NCBI GenBank assembly: GCA_020850595.1 | Contig: JADZEK010000103.1 | Location: 1 to 47,995, forward strand | Direction: 5' to 3' | Source: Anaerolineales bacterium | Lineage (GTDB): Bacteria > Chloroflexota > Anaerolineae > Anaerolineales > UBA6663 | Length of the DNA stretch: 47,995 nt | Shown: positions 15,988 through 24,543 of the stretch, piece by piece | How positions within the stretch are numbered: position 1 is the first letter of the stretch | How the letters are laid out: the number at the start of each line of letters is the position of its first letter | The notes under the pieces: generated by a model | The model's database searches: none | The model's input: only the letters and a program-made list of their open reading frames with translations | Told to the model about the DNA's origin: nothing | Position numbers and translations under genes: made by a program

Positions 15988-18804
15988 TTATTTCGGCAAG
16001 TCTCGACCGACAAACCAATACCAGCCCAGCGCGAGGCCCAGGATGCCGCCGGTGAGGGCGCTGACCGGGGCAGCGAATACCTTGAGCCACAAGTACAGGA
16101 CATCGGCGCCAGGAAGGCTGAGCGCGACGTAGTTGTAGCCGAGCAAGAGGCCAATGGCGCCGGCAAGGGCCACGCGCACGCCGTTACGGGTCTGCGGGTC
16201 TTCAAGGGTGCCGAGGCGGTAGCCGCTGAGCAGGACCGCGGCCAGGCCCAGGCACATGACGAAGAAGGCGCGCATGTCCACCGGGTTGGGCGGCGCAGGT
16301 TCGGGCGTGGGAGTGGGCGAGGGGGTCGGCGTGGGGGTGGCGGTGGGCGGCGGCGGCGTGTTGGTCGGTTCGGGGGTCTGGGTGGGTGCGGTGGTCGGCA
16401 CGATGGGCGTGATGCCGAAGGAGTCGTCGGGCTGCACGTTGATCTGAATGGTGGTGGAGACGTGTGCCGGGTCGCTGCCCGCGGTGATATCCAGGCGGCC
16501 GGGCCGATCGAGTTGCAGGGGGATCTGAGCGACCCCGTTGACGGTGGGCACGACGAGCGTATCGCGCAGGTCTAGCTCGACATAGTGGAGGATGAACGTG
16601 ACGGGGGTCTCGTCGGGCACGGTGTGGCCGTTGTGGTCTTGGAGCGCGCCGATGGTCACGGTGATGGTGTCGTTGAGGCGCAGTTCGGCGCAGGCCGGCG
16701 CGCCTTCAGTCCCGACGCTATCCTGGCAGGAAAGTTGGATGATTTGGGTCGGGTCGGGGCGGGTTTGCTCGATGAGGTTGTAGCCGACGCCGGCGACGGA
16801 GACAGGCGGCGCGCCGCTGGGCGTGAGGTCACGGTAGAGGATGCGGGCGGCGGCCGTGACAAAAGCCGGGGTATGGCTATAGAGGGCGTAGTAGGCCGTG
16901 AGCTTGCTCAGGTCGGTGGTGTCGAGGTAGTAGGGCGCGTTGAAGGCGAAGACGACGATCTTCTTGCTGCGCACGAGGTCGGGGCGCTGGGCGAGGAAGG
17001 TGGAGACCACGCCGGAGGCGGGCACGTCGGGCGTGACGTTGAGCATGTTGAAGACGATCCAATCGGCCTGGAGGAGCGCGGCCTCAACGGGCGAGGGCGC
17101 GGGGGTGGGCGTCTCTTCGCCCACGGCAGGCGGCACGGGGTTTTCGAGATAGGCAGCCAACTCGTCGAAGGAGTAGCTCTGAAGGTTGCTGGCGCGGGCC
17201 TGCGCACTGCCGTTGGGGCCGAAGAGGGAGAGCACTTCTAGTTCGAGCTGGCGGCGGTCGAGGAGCGGGTAGCGCGGGCAGGCGGAGCATTGGGAGCCGG
17301 TGCGGGTGTCGGTGAAGAAGACGAGGCGCTGGCTGGGCGTGGGCGCATCGGGCGCGCGGGCGGCCAACTCGCTGGGGGAGGGGCTGATGAGGCCCGCGGC
17401 GGCCTGGGCCAGGCGCGCGACGGAGGCGCCGCCGTTGTTGAGGCGGTCGAGGCCGGAGCTGGGGCGCTGGGCGGCCGAGGGGTCGAACGCGCCCGCAGAC
17501 AGCCGCAGCTTGAGGGTCAGGATGCGGCGGACGGCGTCGTCTACGCGCTGGGCGAAGTTCTGGTCGGCCTGGTAAATCTGGGCGAAGTAGGCCAGCGTTT
17601 CGATGATGCGGCCGGTCTGGTCAACGCGGGGGTTGAGGCCGAAGTCGGAGAGGAGGAGCAGGTCGTTGCCGGCGTTGAAGGCGTTGCGGGCGATGGTGCG
17701 GTGGTTGAACTCCTGCAGGGTAGGGTCGTTGAAGCTCTTGATGGCTTGCGCGCCGAGCGAGTCGCTGACCATGACGCCGCCATTGCCGCGCCAGTTGGCG
17801 ATCTCGGGCAGGCCAAGCAACTGGCCGAGGGCGGCGGGGTCGAAGCTCATGGGCTGGGTGTTTTGACGAATGTCGCCCTGGAAGCCTTGGAAGCGGATGT
17901 GGGCGGTGAGCAGGCCATCGGCGACGGCGGCGACGGCGGGCGCGCGGCCGGTGACGGCGTAGAAGGGGACAAGGTCGAAGCTCTGGAGGTCTTCGAAGGA
18001 TTTGCGGACGGTGGGCAGTTCGACATCGGGGCCGCGGTCGCTGCCACCGTGGCCGGGGAAGTGCTTGGCGACAACGGCGACCTGTTCGCCAGAGCCGGCA
18101 TGGACGCCGGTGATGTAGGCTTGCCCCATCAATCCGACCCAGTAGGGATCGCCGCCAAAGACGCGGGTGCCGAGGTCTTTACCATCTGGGCGCGGGGTCT
18201 CGAGGACATCGAGCGAGGGGCCGATGAGCAGGTTGATGCCGAGGGCGGCCAGTTCGGCGCCGGTGATGCGACCCATGGCTTCGGCCTGACTCGGGTCCCA
18301 GGTGGCGCCGATGGCCATGGCAGAGGGCAGCGCGGTCATACCGCTACGGATTTCGGTGAAGGGGTCGCCGTCGCCTTCGTGATTGGCGGCGATGAGCAGG
18401 GGCACATAGGGCGGCGTGCTGCCATCAGGCGGGTCGCCTTCGCGGGGGAAGGTGGCGGCGGCGACGGCGGCGGCCTGAAGCTCGTTGGTGAGGGTGAGCA
18501 CCTGGGCGGGGGTGTTGAGGGTATCGGTGATGTTGTCGTTGGCCGCCGACAGGAGGACGCCGCCGACGTGGTACTGGGTGATGAGGCGGTAGATGTCTGA
18601 CTCGGCGGCGGCGTTGGCGCCGTAGAAGCTGACGATAAAGAGTTGGCCGACGCGCTCGGCGGGGGTCATGGCCTGGAGCAGGGCTTCGACCTGGCCGGCC
18701 TGATGGGGCGGCGCGGGAGGGGGCGCGGCACGGGCCGGGAGCGGGCCAGAGAATAGACCGACGAGCAGGGCCAGGAGCAGGAGGCTGGACATCCACCGAG
18801 GCAT
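15988..18804 (-). CDS. Secreted GH3-family hydrolase (NagZ-like) with C-terminal membrane segments
   Basis: 938 aa. Signal peptide at about 1-26. The GH3 N-terminal domain (about 40-400) resembles bacterial beta-N-acetylhexosaminidases: MTPAERVGQLF, the sugar-binding KHFPGHG and the nucleophile Asp in GVMVSDSLGAQAI. After KHFPGHG the NagZ Asp-Ser-His dyad reads Asp-Val-Glu, so the proton-donor His is missing. A middle GH3 C-like domain, a beta-sandwich region, then a Pro/Thr-rich linker lead to three or four membrane helices at the end (about 855-930). NagZ removes N-acetylglucosamine from peptidoglycan; this protein would work outside the cell, tethered to the membrane. Substrate and activity are uncertain. 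Its promoter is leaderless. Confidence 0.85.
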   Translation of the reverse strand: MPRWMSSLLLLALLVGLFSGPLPARAAPPPAPPHQAGQVEALLQAMTPAERVGQLFIVSFYGANAAAESDIYRLITQYHVGGVLLSAANDNITDTLNTPAQVLTLTNELQAAAVAAATFPREGDPPDGSTPPYVPLLIAANHEGDGDPFTEIRSGMTALPSAMAIGATWDPSQAEAMGRITGAELAALGINLLIGPSLDVLETPRPDGKDLGTRVFGGDPYWVGLMGQAYITGVHAGSGEQVAVVAKHFPGHGGSDRGPDVELPTVRKSFEDLQSFDLVPFYAVTGRAPAVAAVADGLLTAHIRFQGFQGDIRQNTQPMSFDPAALGQLLGLPEIANWRGNGGVMVSDSLGAQAIKSFNDPTLQEFNHRTIARNAFNAGNDLLLLSDFGLNPRVDQTGRIIETLAYFAQIYQADQNFAQRVDDAVRRILTLKLRLSAGAFDPSAAQRPSSGLDRLNNGGASVARLAQAAAGLISPSPSELAARAPDAPTPSQRLVFFTDTRTGSQCSACPRYPLLDRRQLELEVLSLFGPNGSAQARASNLQSYSFDELAAYLENPVPPAVGEETPTPAPSPVEAALLQADWIVFNMLNVTPDVPASGVVSTFLAQRPDLVRSKKIVVFAFNAPYYLDTTDLSKLTAYYALYSHTPAFVTAAARILYRDLTPSGAPPVSVAGVGYNLIEQTRPDPTQIIQLSCQDSVGTEGAPACAELRLNDTITVTIGALQDHNGHTVPDETPVTFILHYVELDLRDTLVVPTVNGVAQIPLQLDRPGRLDITAGSDPAHVSTTIQINVQPDDSFGITPIVPTTAPTQTPEPTNTPPPPTATPTPTPSPTPTPEPAPPNPVDMRAFFVMCLGLAAVLLSGYRLGTLEDPQTRNGVRVALAGAIGLLLGYNYVALSLPGADVLYLWLKVFAAPVSALTGGILGLALGWYWFVGRDLPK

Positions 18805-18811
18805 TTGAGGG

Positions 18812-18840
18812 ATTGTACCTGCCGGAGGGGACTACGGCAA
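18812..18840 (-). promoter_or_regulatory. Leaderless promoter of the GH3 gene
   Basis: TTGCCG (18840-18835), a 17-bp spacer and TACAAT (18817-18812) on the minus strand; the ATG follows the -10 after 7 bp. Confidence 0.6.
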
Positions 18841-18904
18841 GGAACAGGGCGTAGCGCGGGGCGTTGCGGAGCACAAGCCCAAGTGGAAGGCCAGATGAGG
18901 CCGG

Positions 18905-18940
18905 GGGGAGGCGGAGGGGGCCGGGGAGGCGGAGGGGGCC
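18905..18940 (+). repeat. Exact 18-bp G-rich tandem repeat, two units
   Basis: GGGGAGGCGGAGGGGGCC occurs twice back to back. The runs of G could form a G-quadruplex on the plus strand, about 100 bp upstream of the GH3 start. Confidence 0.8.
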
Positions 18941-18963
18941 GGCGAGCCAGCGAAAGGCCGGGT

Positions 18964-19024
18964 AACGTCACCATTGTCACCTATGCCACATGATCTCTGG
19001 GAAACGTCATTAGTGTCACCCATG
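18964..19024. repeat. 22-bp imperfect direct repeat pair, possible operator
   Basis: AACGTCACCATTGTCACCTA and AACGTCATTAGTGTCACCCA (each followed by TG) start 39 bp apart and differ at four positions. The spacing is close to four helix turns, as for a cooperative regulator site; no function is shown. Confidence 0.55.
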
Positions 19025-19366
19025 AAAATAGGACGGCTGACTGAGAGTAGGGAAGTGTGAGGCAATGGTAGCCACAGGTGGATTCGGGATCTGCGGTTGA
19101 GGCCGGCCGCAATCGTGGGCGGGCAACGTCGGGGAGGGGCTGACGCGGTTGTAAAGGTTCGGCGCCGCCCGGCGGGAGGCAGGCCGGGTGGGGCAGACAG
19201 GAATAGTGTGTGGAGAAATTACTGGATTGGCAGGTGACAAATTGGCGCGGAGAAAACGGGGGCGGCGCGGCAGCAGGGGCCAGGCACGAGGGAGGTAGAG
19301 AACGGCCGCCGCAGCGAGGGGCGCTACGGCGGCCGTTGAGTCAAGCAGACGGGGGGACAGGCTGGA

Positions 19367-21937
19367 TCAGGGCATGTCCATGATCCAGACGCTGCGGCCG
19401 TAGGTGGCGGCGGCCATGACGCCGGTGTCGGGGTTGAGCTGGAGGGAGGAGACGAGCGCGAAGGGCATGCCGGTTCCGTAGGGCAGCCAGTTCTGGGTAC
19501 CCTCTTGCAGGACCCACACACCAAGGGCGCCGCCGACGTAGACGCCGGCGTAGTCGGGACGCACGTCCACGACAATGCCGCCGAGAGGGGCATCGGGCAA
19601 ATCGAAGGTGATGTCGTCCCAGGAGCCGCCGCCGTCGGAGGTCATGAAGACGTGGCCGGGGTAGTCGGGGGTCTGGCTGTTGAAGCCGCCAACGGCCACG
19701 TAGACCGTCTGGGGGTCGTCGGGACTGACGGCGAGGCGATTGATGACGCGGCCGGGGAAGTTCGGCCCGGTGATGTCGTCCCAGGAGCTGCCGGCATCGG
19801 TGCTGACGAAGAGCGTGCCCTCGGTGAGGCCGACGTAGATGACATCGGAATCGCTTGGGGCCACGATCACGGATTGGATGGTGCCGCGGTCGGTGAAGTT
19901 GAGGTAATCGCTCACCGGCTCCCATGAGTCGCCGCGATCTTCGGTCTTGTAAACGCGGTTGGACACGAGGTAGAGGACGCCTTCGGTGTTCGGGTCAACG
20001 GCGAAGGGCGGGTAGAAGGACCACGAGTCGTCGCCGTCAAGCCCTTCGTTGTAGCCGCCGGAGAAGGAGTTGGGGTTCCAGGTGGTGTAGTCGCCCGCGC
20101 CGCCGTCTGCGTTGCGCTCGAAGATGCTCGGCGGGTAGATGGTGCCGTAGAGGATGGCGGGGTCGAACGGGTCAACGGCCACATAAGCGCCGTCGCCCGA
20201 GGCGGCGCCTTCCCAGTTCTGCTGGTCGGTGGTGAAGGCCTTGGCGTTGTCCTGCATGCCGCCGATGAGGTAGTTGGCGTCGTGCGGGCTGAGGGCCACA
20301 TCCACGAAGAGCAGGGTGTTGAGGCCGTCACTCAGGCTTTCCCACTGCACCGGGTCGGCGGAGGCGTCGGTGGTCTTGTAGATGCCGCCGTCGTTGCCGA
20401 CCCAGAGCACGTTGTGGTCATTGGGGTCAATGGTCATGCCGTGCGCATCGGGGTGCATGAGGCTGCCGTCTTCGGCCGGGGTCATATCAGACCAGGTGTC
20501 GCCGCCGTCGTCGCTGCGGCGCATGACGCCGATCCAATTGTAGGTGTCAGGCTCAACCGTCAGCGAGCCGCCCAGGTACATGATGTCGGGGTCGGTGGGG
20601 TCTATTTCGACGATGTTGTCGTAGGTGCACTGCGGGCTGCCGTTGGTGCTGGAGCAGTAGTCGCCGGCATCGGGCAGCCACTCCCAGGTGTCGCCGCCGT
20701 CGGTGCTGCGAATGGCCCAGGACCAGATGCCTTCGTTGCCGTCGTCGTCGAACCAGGAAAGGCCGCCGCCGGCCAGCAGCAAGTCGGGGTCGGTGGCCGA
20801 CACAGCGATCTCGAAACCGTCGAGGGCGGGCAGTTCGCCGCTGTCGTCGAGGTAGGTGACGTTGACTTCGTTTTCGGTGGCCCAGGTGTCGAGGGCGTCG
20901 GAGAGGTCAAGCGTTTCCCACGAAGCGCCGTCATCGGTGCTGCGGAGGAGGGAGGTGGAGAAGCACTGTACGATGCAGAAGCTGGCGAAGAGCGTGCCGT
21001 TGCTGTTTATCTCTAAGTCGTAGAAGCCGCCGAGCCAGGAGCGGTTTTCGCCGCCGCTGGACGGCTCGCAACTGCCAAAGTCGCTGCAGGCGGCCAGGCG
21101 CTCCCAGGTGGCGCCCTGGTCGGTGGACTTGAAGATGCCGAACTCCGGCTGGCCGGGCGGGCCGTAGTAAACGGACATTTGGCCGGAACTGGCGTACATG
21201 TTGCCGGCGGCGTCGAAGACCAGCGCCGTGACGGAGGCGCCGTTGAAGGTTTCGGCGCCCAACAGCGACCAGGTGGCCCCGCCGTCCTCGGTGCGCAGGA
21301 TGCCATTGGCTAAGAAGCCGTAGACGCCGGAAACCTGCCCGTCGAACTCGCCCAGCAGGGCGTAGAGGATGTCAGGGTTGGCGGGGTCCATCACCAGGCC
21401 GCCATAGATGAGGGGCACTTGCTGGTCCACGAGCGAACGCCAGGACTGCCCGCCGTCTTCGGTCTTCCAGATGCCGCCGATGGAGGCGGCGGCGTAAACG
21501 ACGTCGGAGTTGCGCGGGTCAACGACGAAGGCGTTGACGCGCCCGCTGCCGGGGATGCGGCCCTGGGGCATGTAGACGCCGTCTATGGGCATGGGGCCGG
21601 CGGCGCGCCACTCGCCCCCCACGCGAGGCAGGGCGGCCAGGTCGGCATAGGCTTCCAGCAGCACGCCGCGGTCAATTTCGCCGCCGGAGTTGAGGATGGA
21701 CTGGTAGATTTCCTCGGCGCGCAGCTCCAGGCCTTCCTGGTCGCTCTCGCTGAGGTTGAGGATGAAGAAGCCATCCTGCACGCCCCCGCCCTCGGGGGTG
21801 GGGCTAGGCTCGGCCGGCGGCTCGGGCGTGTCGGTGGCCGGCAACACGTCGGGGCCGTTGGTGGCACCCCCGAACGAGCAGGCCAGCGAAGCGATGACCA
21901 GGCCCGTCAGCACACGCAAGGGAACGGAAACACGCAT
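19367..21937 (-). CDS. Secreted lipoprotein with Asp-box (BNR/sortilin-like) repeats
   Basis: 856 aa. A lipoprotein signal ends in SLAC with C20, followed by a Pro/Thr-rich linker (about 30-50). The rest is a beta-propeller of the sortilin/BNR class. I count nine Asp-boxes of the form (S/T)-x-D-x-G-x-(S/T)-W, such as TEDGGQSW, STDQGATW, STDDGASW, SDDGGDTW and STDAGSSW. The two-propeller fold of Vps10/xyloglucanase-type proteins fits the count. The family contains binding proteins and glycosidases; no catalytic acid can be assigned, so the role is a surface binding or hydrolytic protein of unknown substrate. GGAGGA lies before the ATG. It follows the secreted 279-aa protein by 58 bp on the same strand. 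Confidence 0.88.
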   Translation of the reverse strand: MRVSVPLRVLTGLVIASLACSFGGATNGPDVLPATDTPEPPAEPSPTPEGGGVQDGFFILNLSESDQEGLELRAEEIYQSILNSGGEIDRGVLLEAYADLAALPRVGGEWRAAGPMPIDGVYMPQGRIPGSGRVNAFVVDPRNSDVVYAAASIGGIWKTEDGGQSWRSLVDQQVPLIYGGLVMDPANPDILYALLGEFDGQVSGVYGFLANGILRTEDGGATWSLLGAETFNGASVTALVFDAAGNMYASSGQMSVYYGPPGQPEFGIFKSTDQGATWERLAACSDFGSCEPSSGGENRSWLGGFYDLEINSNGTLFASFCIVQCFSTSLLRSTDDGASWETLDLSDALDTWATENEVNVTYLDDSGELPALDGFEIAVSATDPDLLLAGGGLSWFDDDGNEGIWSWAIRSTDGGDTWEWLPDAGDYCSSTNGSPQCTYDNIVEIDPTDPDIMYLGGSLTVEPDTYNWIGVMRRSDDGGDTWSDMTPAEDGSLMHPDAHGMTIDPNDHNVLWVGNDGGIYKTTDASADPVQWESLSDGLNTLLFVDVALSPHDANYLIGGMQDNAKAFTTDQQNWEGAASGDGAYVAVDPFDPAILYGTIYPPSIFERNADGGAGDYTTWNPNSFSGGYNEGLDGDDSWSFYPPFAVDPNTEGVLYLVSNRVYKTEDRGDSWEPVSDYLNFTDRGTIQSVIVAPSDSDVIYVGLTEGTLFVSTDAGSSWDDITGPNFPGRVINRLAVSPDDPQTVYVAVGGFNSQTPDYPGHVFMTSDGGGSWDDITFDLPDAPLGGIVVDVRPDYAGVYVGGALGVWVLQEGTQNWLPYGTGMPFALVSSLQLNPDTGVMAAATYGRSVWIMDMP

Positions 21938-21995
21938 GGGGGGTCCTCCGGGGCCGGGCGGCGCCTTGCCGCCCGGCCCAGCGGTTGCGAGGCGT

Positions 21996-22835
21996 TTACT
22001 TGGTGAGGGTGATGTTCAACTCGGCCGGATCCTCGACGTCGTCGCCGATGACGAACTCGTCGGTCGCGATGGATTTGTAGCCCTTAGCGACGACGATGAG
22101 TGAGTAGGTCTCGTTGCGGGTCAGGGGGTCTTCCAGCTTGAAAACGCCCTTGCTGTTGGTCTGGCCGGCGGTGTAGACGTCGTCTTCAGACTGGTCATTG
22201 TCGAGCCAGTCTTCAACGGTGACGCCGGGGTTGAGGACGATGATGGTAGCGCCCTTGATGGCCTTCTTGGTCTTCTTGTCTTTGACCGTGCCTTCGACGG
22301 TGACGCTGTCGCTGACTTCGCCGCCTTCACCGATCACCACTTCGCCTTCGGTCAGCAGGGTTTTGTTGTTGAAGAATTGGATGCCCCAGGTGCCTTCCGC
22401 CATGGCCGAGCCGTCGGTCGTGCCGAGGGGATAGCCATACAGGCCGCTGGAATTGGTGGCCTTGAGGCTTTCCTTGTCGGAATAGACCACTTCGCCGTCG
22501 AGCGAGAAGGAGGAGACGATGGTGACTTTCTTGGGCACGCAGGGGTACTCGAACACGGGCGTGATCAGCTCGGTGCCGGAGGGATAGGAATCGACCTGAT
22601 CTTCGATCTCGCCGTCTTCGGTGAGGGTGACCCAGGCGACGTCACCGGCCTGCATCTTGGTGCAGGCGGCGCGCAGGGCGGGCTTGGCCAGGTGCGGCGC
22701 ATGGCCGCCGTTGAAGCGCACGCCGCCGGCGCGGGCGAGGGCGGGGGCGGTGGCATTGGCGGCAAACACAGTCGCGATCAGCGCAATCAACACGCCGACA
22801 GTGACTAACAACGCCTTGAGTTGCTGTTTGATCAT
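21996..22835 (-). CDS. Secreted protein with carboxypeptidase regulatory-like domain
   Basis: 279 aa from the ATG at 22835, chosen because GAGGAG lies 8 bp upstream; an in-frame start 36 bp further up lacks one. A signal peptide or N-terminal anchor (about 4-35) is followed by an unrecognised domain with two cysteines (about 60-160). A C-terminal beta-sandwich (about 180-279) reads VEGTVKDKKTKKAIKGATII, with GVFKLEDPL and YSLIVVAKGYKS, typical of carboxypeptidase regulatory-like or Cna-B type folds. Such domains are structural or binding parts of surface proteins. Lysine and asparagine are more frequent than in neighbouring proteins. It lies between the PrsW-like gene (45 bp upstream) and the Asp-box lipoprotein, so the three may form one surface operon. 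Confidence 0.7.
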   Translation of the reverse strand: MIKQQLKALLVTVGVLIALIATVFAANATAPALARAGGVRFNGGHAPHLAKPALRAACTKMQAGDVAWVTLTEDGEIEDQVDSYPSGTELITPVFEYPCVPKKVTIVSSFSLDGEVVYSDKESLKATNSSGLYGYPLGTTDGSAMAEGTWGIQFFNNKTLLTEGEVVIGEGGEVSDSVTVEGTVKDKKTKKAIKGATIIVLNPGVTVEDWLDNDQSEDDVYTAGQTNSKGVFKLEDPLTRNETYSLIVVAKGYKSIATDEFVIGDDVEDPAELNITLTK

Positions 22836-22880
22836 GGAGCGTCTCCTCTGGACTGATAACGCATCTGTCACCGCGGACGG

Positions 22881-24383
22881 CTAGAACTTCAGGCTATTTA
22901 GGAAGCGGGCAAACTGCGGCTCCACGTCGGCCAGGTAGTCGGGGGTGGTGAGCATGGTCACGACGACGGCGCGCCCGTTCTCCACGAAGATGTAATCCAC
23001 GCCTTGCTGGACTTCGGGAGCGGCCCCGGTGAGGCCGTTGTTGTCAACGTAGGCGAACTCTTGCGTGTAGGCCGGCTTGCCGTTGACGGTGGTCTGGCCG
23101 CTGGAGAGGATCTTGTAGAGTTCGTAGTCGGAAGCGCGTTCGCCGGCCAGGAAGGTGGCGACGTCGGCGGCGTCCCAGTTGGCCTCGATGGCGGGCGTTT
23201 GGATGGCGAACTCGGCGCCCGTGCCAAGCGAGTCAATCACACGATAGGCATCGCCGTCACCAGTGGCAATGCCGAAGTCGGCGGGCACCGCGCCGGTGAA
23301 GCCGGCAACGCTGAAGGTTTTGGTGCGGTTGACGGCGTTGTTGGCGACCAGGGCACCCACCAGCAGGCAGACGGCGAAGGCGCCGATAACGGCGTAGTTC
23401 GATTGCCGGTCGCCCACGGTGGGGTCCTGTTTGACATCAGGTTGTTGGTTGTTCAGGCTGCGCGCGATGTCGCGGTTCATGAGCCAGGAGACGACGGCGG
23501 TGACGACAATGGCCAGGCCGCCGGCGAGGAGGAGGCCGCTAAAGGTGGGCAGGCCGCCCCCCTGCCCGGCGAACTCCCAGGTGCTGGAGTCGAGTTGACC
23601 GCGCAGGACGAGGAACAGGCCGTTCAGGGCGGCGGCCAGGAGCAGGCCGGTGGGCAGCCACCAAATGGGGTCTTGCTCGAGCTTGGCGCGGCCGAGGAAA
23701 TAGCCCAAGAGGCCGCCAATGGCCGCGTGCGCCAGGGCGACCTCGGCTACGAAGACTTCGCCGGAGCCGAGGGCCGAGCCGCCGTTGGCCAAGATGAACT
23801 GGAGGTTGAGGGCGGTGGCGTAGCCCAGGCCCGCGGCGGTGCCGTAGATGACGCCGTCGGTGCGCTCATCGAACTCGGGCGAGTCGAAGATGAAGTAGCG
23901 GACGGTGGCGAAGATGATGAAGGCTTCGACAGCGCCGGTGACGAAGATGGAGGCCAGCCAGGTGGTCAGCGGGTCGGTGTAGAGCCAATCCTGCACGGCG
24001 AAGAGTTGGTCGGTGAGCGGGAGGCCGATGGCGCTCGCCAGGGCGAGGCCAACGACGAACATGCGCGCCACGTTGCCAACCGGCTCAGGCTCGAGGCGGT
24101 CTTGCTGGTAGAAAAAGACGAGCCAGAGGGCGGCGGGCACGATGGCGAGCAGGAGGCCGGTGAGCACCAGCACGGAGCCGCCAAGCTGCGGCTGGAGCGC
24201 CGCATCGAGGGCGACAACGGCGGCCACGAAGATTAGCAGGCCGATGATGGCGATCAGGCCGGTGCGCCAGAAGCCGGCGCGGGCATAGGTGGCCTTCTTG
24301 AAGTGCTCGTCGCAGAACCACCGGCCCGCAATCGCGTGCGTGCCCGGCCGAACTTGATCTACACAACAGATTTGTGCAGCCAT
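22881..24383 (-). CDS. PrsW-like (CPBP-related) membrane protein, apparently lacking catalytic residues
   Basis: 500 aa. N-terminal Cys/His cluster (C6, C7, H16, C24, H27), then about eight to nine membrane helices (about 36-330), and an outside C-terminal domain (about 350-500). DRLEPEPVGNVARMF, the FDERTDGVIYGTAAGLGYA stretch and HAAIGGLLGYFLGRA match PrsW site-1-type proteases, which cut anti-sigma factors. The PrsW Glu-Glu motif reads G-A-V-E153-A154-F, with only one Glu, and the Glu-Asn motif reads L192-N193. H219 remains. Protease activity is therefore doubtful. GAGGAGG precedes the ATG, and a good promoter lies about 110 bp upstream. It leads a surface-protein cluster. Confidence 0.75.
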   Translation of the reverse strand: MAAQICCVDQVRPGTHAIAGRWFCDEHFKKATYARAGFWRTGLIAIIGLLIFVAAVVALDAALQPQLGGSVLVLTGLLLAIVPAALWLVFFYQQDRLEPEPVGNVARMFVVGLALASAIGLPLTDQLFAVQDWLYTDPLTTWLASIFVTGAVEAFIIFATVRYFIFDSPEFDERTDGVIYGTAAGLGYATALNLQFILANGGSALGSGEVFVAEVALAHAAIGGLLGYFLGRAKLEQDPIWWLPTGLLLAAALNGLFLVLRGQLDSSTWEFAGQGGGLPTFSGLLLAGGLAIVVTAVVSWLMNRDIARSLNNQQPDVKQDPTVGDRQSNYAVIGAFAVCLLVGALVANNAVNRTKTFSVAGFTGAVPADFGIATGDGDAYRVIDSLGTGAEFAIQTPAIEANWDAADVATFLAGERASDYELYKILSSGQTTVNGKPAYTQEFAYVDNNGLTGAAPEVQQGVDYIFVENGRAVVVTMLTTPDYLADVEPQFARFLNSLKF

Positions 24384-24491
24384 CTTCCATTGCCTCCTCT
24401 GGTTCGTTGTGAAACGGTTTGATGTGGAGCGTCACCGATGTGCTGAAGTGAGGCGATGCGCCGCTGTGGCGAGTTATTCACCTACGTGAGC

Positions 24492-24520
24492 ATTGTAGCG
24501 AAAAGGACTATGCCTGTCTA
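24492..24520 (-). promoter_or_regulatory. Promoter of the PrsW-like gene
   Basis: TAGACA (24520-24515) and TACAAT (24497-24492) on the minus strand are 17 bp apart, giving a leader of about 100 nt before the ATG at 24383. Confidence 0.65.
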
Positions 24521-24543
24521 TAAGTATGGGCGGAACGGCCCAA

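Larger units (their letters stand above)
18805..19366. other. Gene-free region upstream of the GH3 gene
   Basis: 562 bp without a supportable gene. It holds the GH3 promoter, a purine-rich tandem repeat (18905-18940), and two 22-bp imperfect direct repeats (18964-18985, 19003-19024). The rest shows nothing I can name. Confidence 0.6.

Noticed and set aside
17290..18600. 436-codon open frame on the plus strand opposite the GH3 gene
   Set aside because: The GH3 gene with signal peptide and motifs is on the other strand; the frame is a compositional shadow.
23004..24236. 410-codon open frame opposite the PrsW-like gene
   Set aside because: The protein on the minus strand has membrane helices and a ribosome site; the shadow is Gly/Glu-rich without domain.
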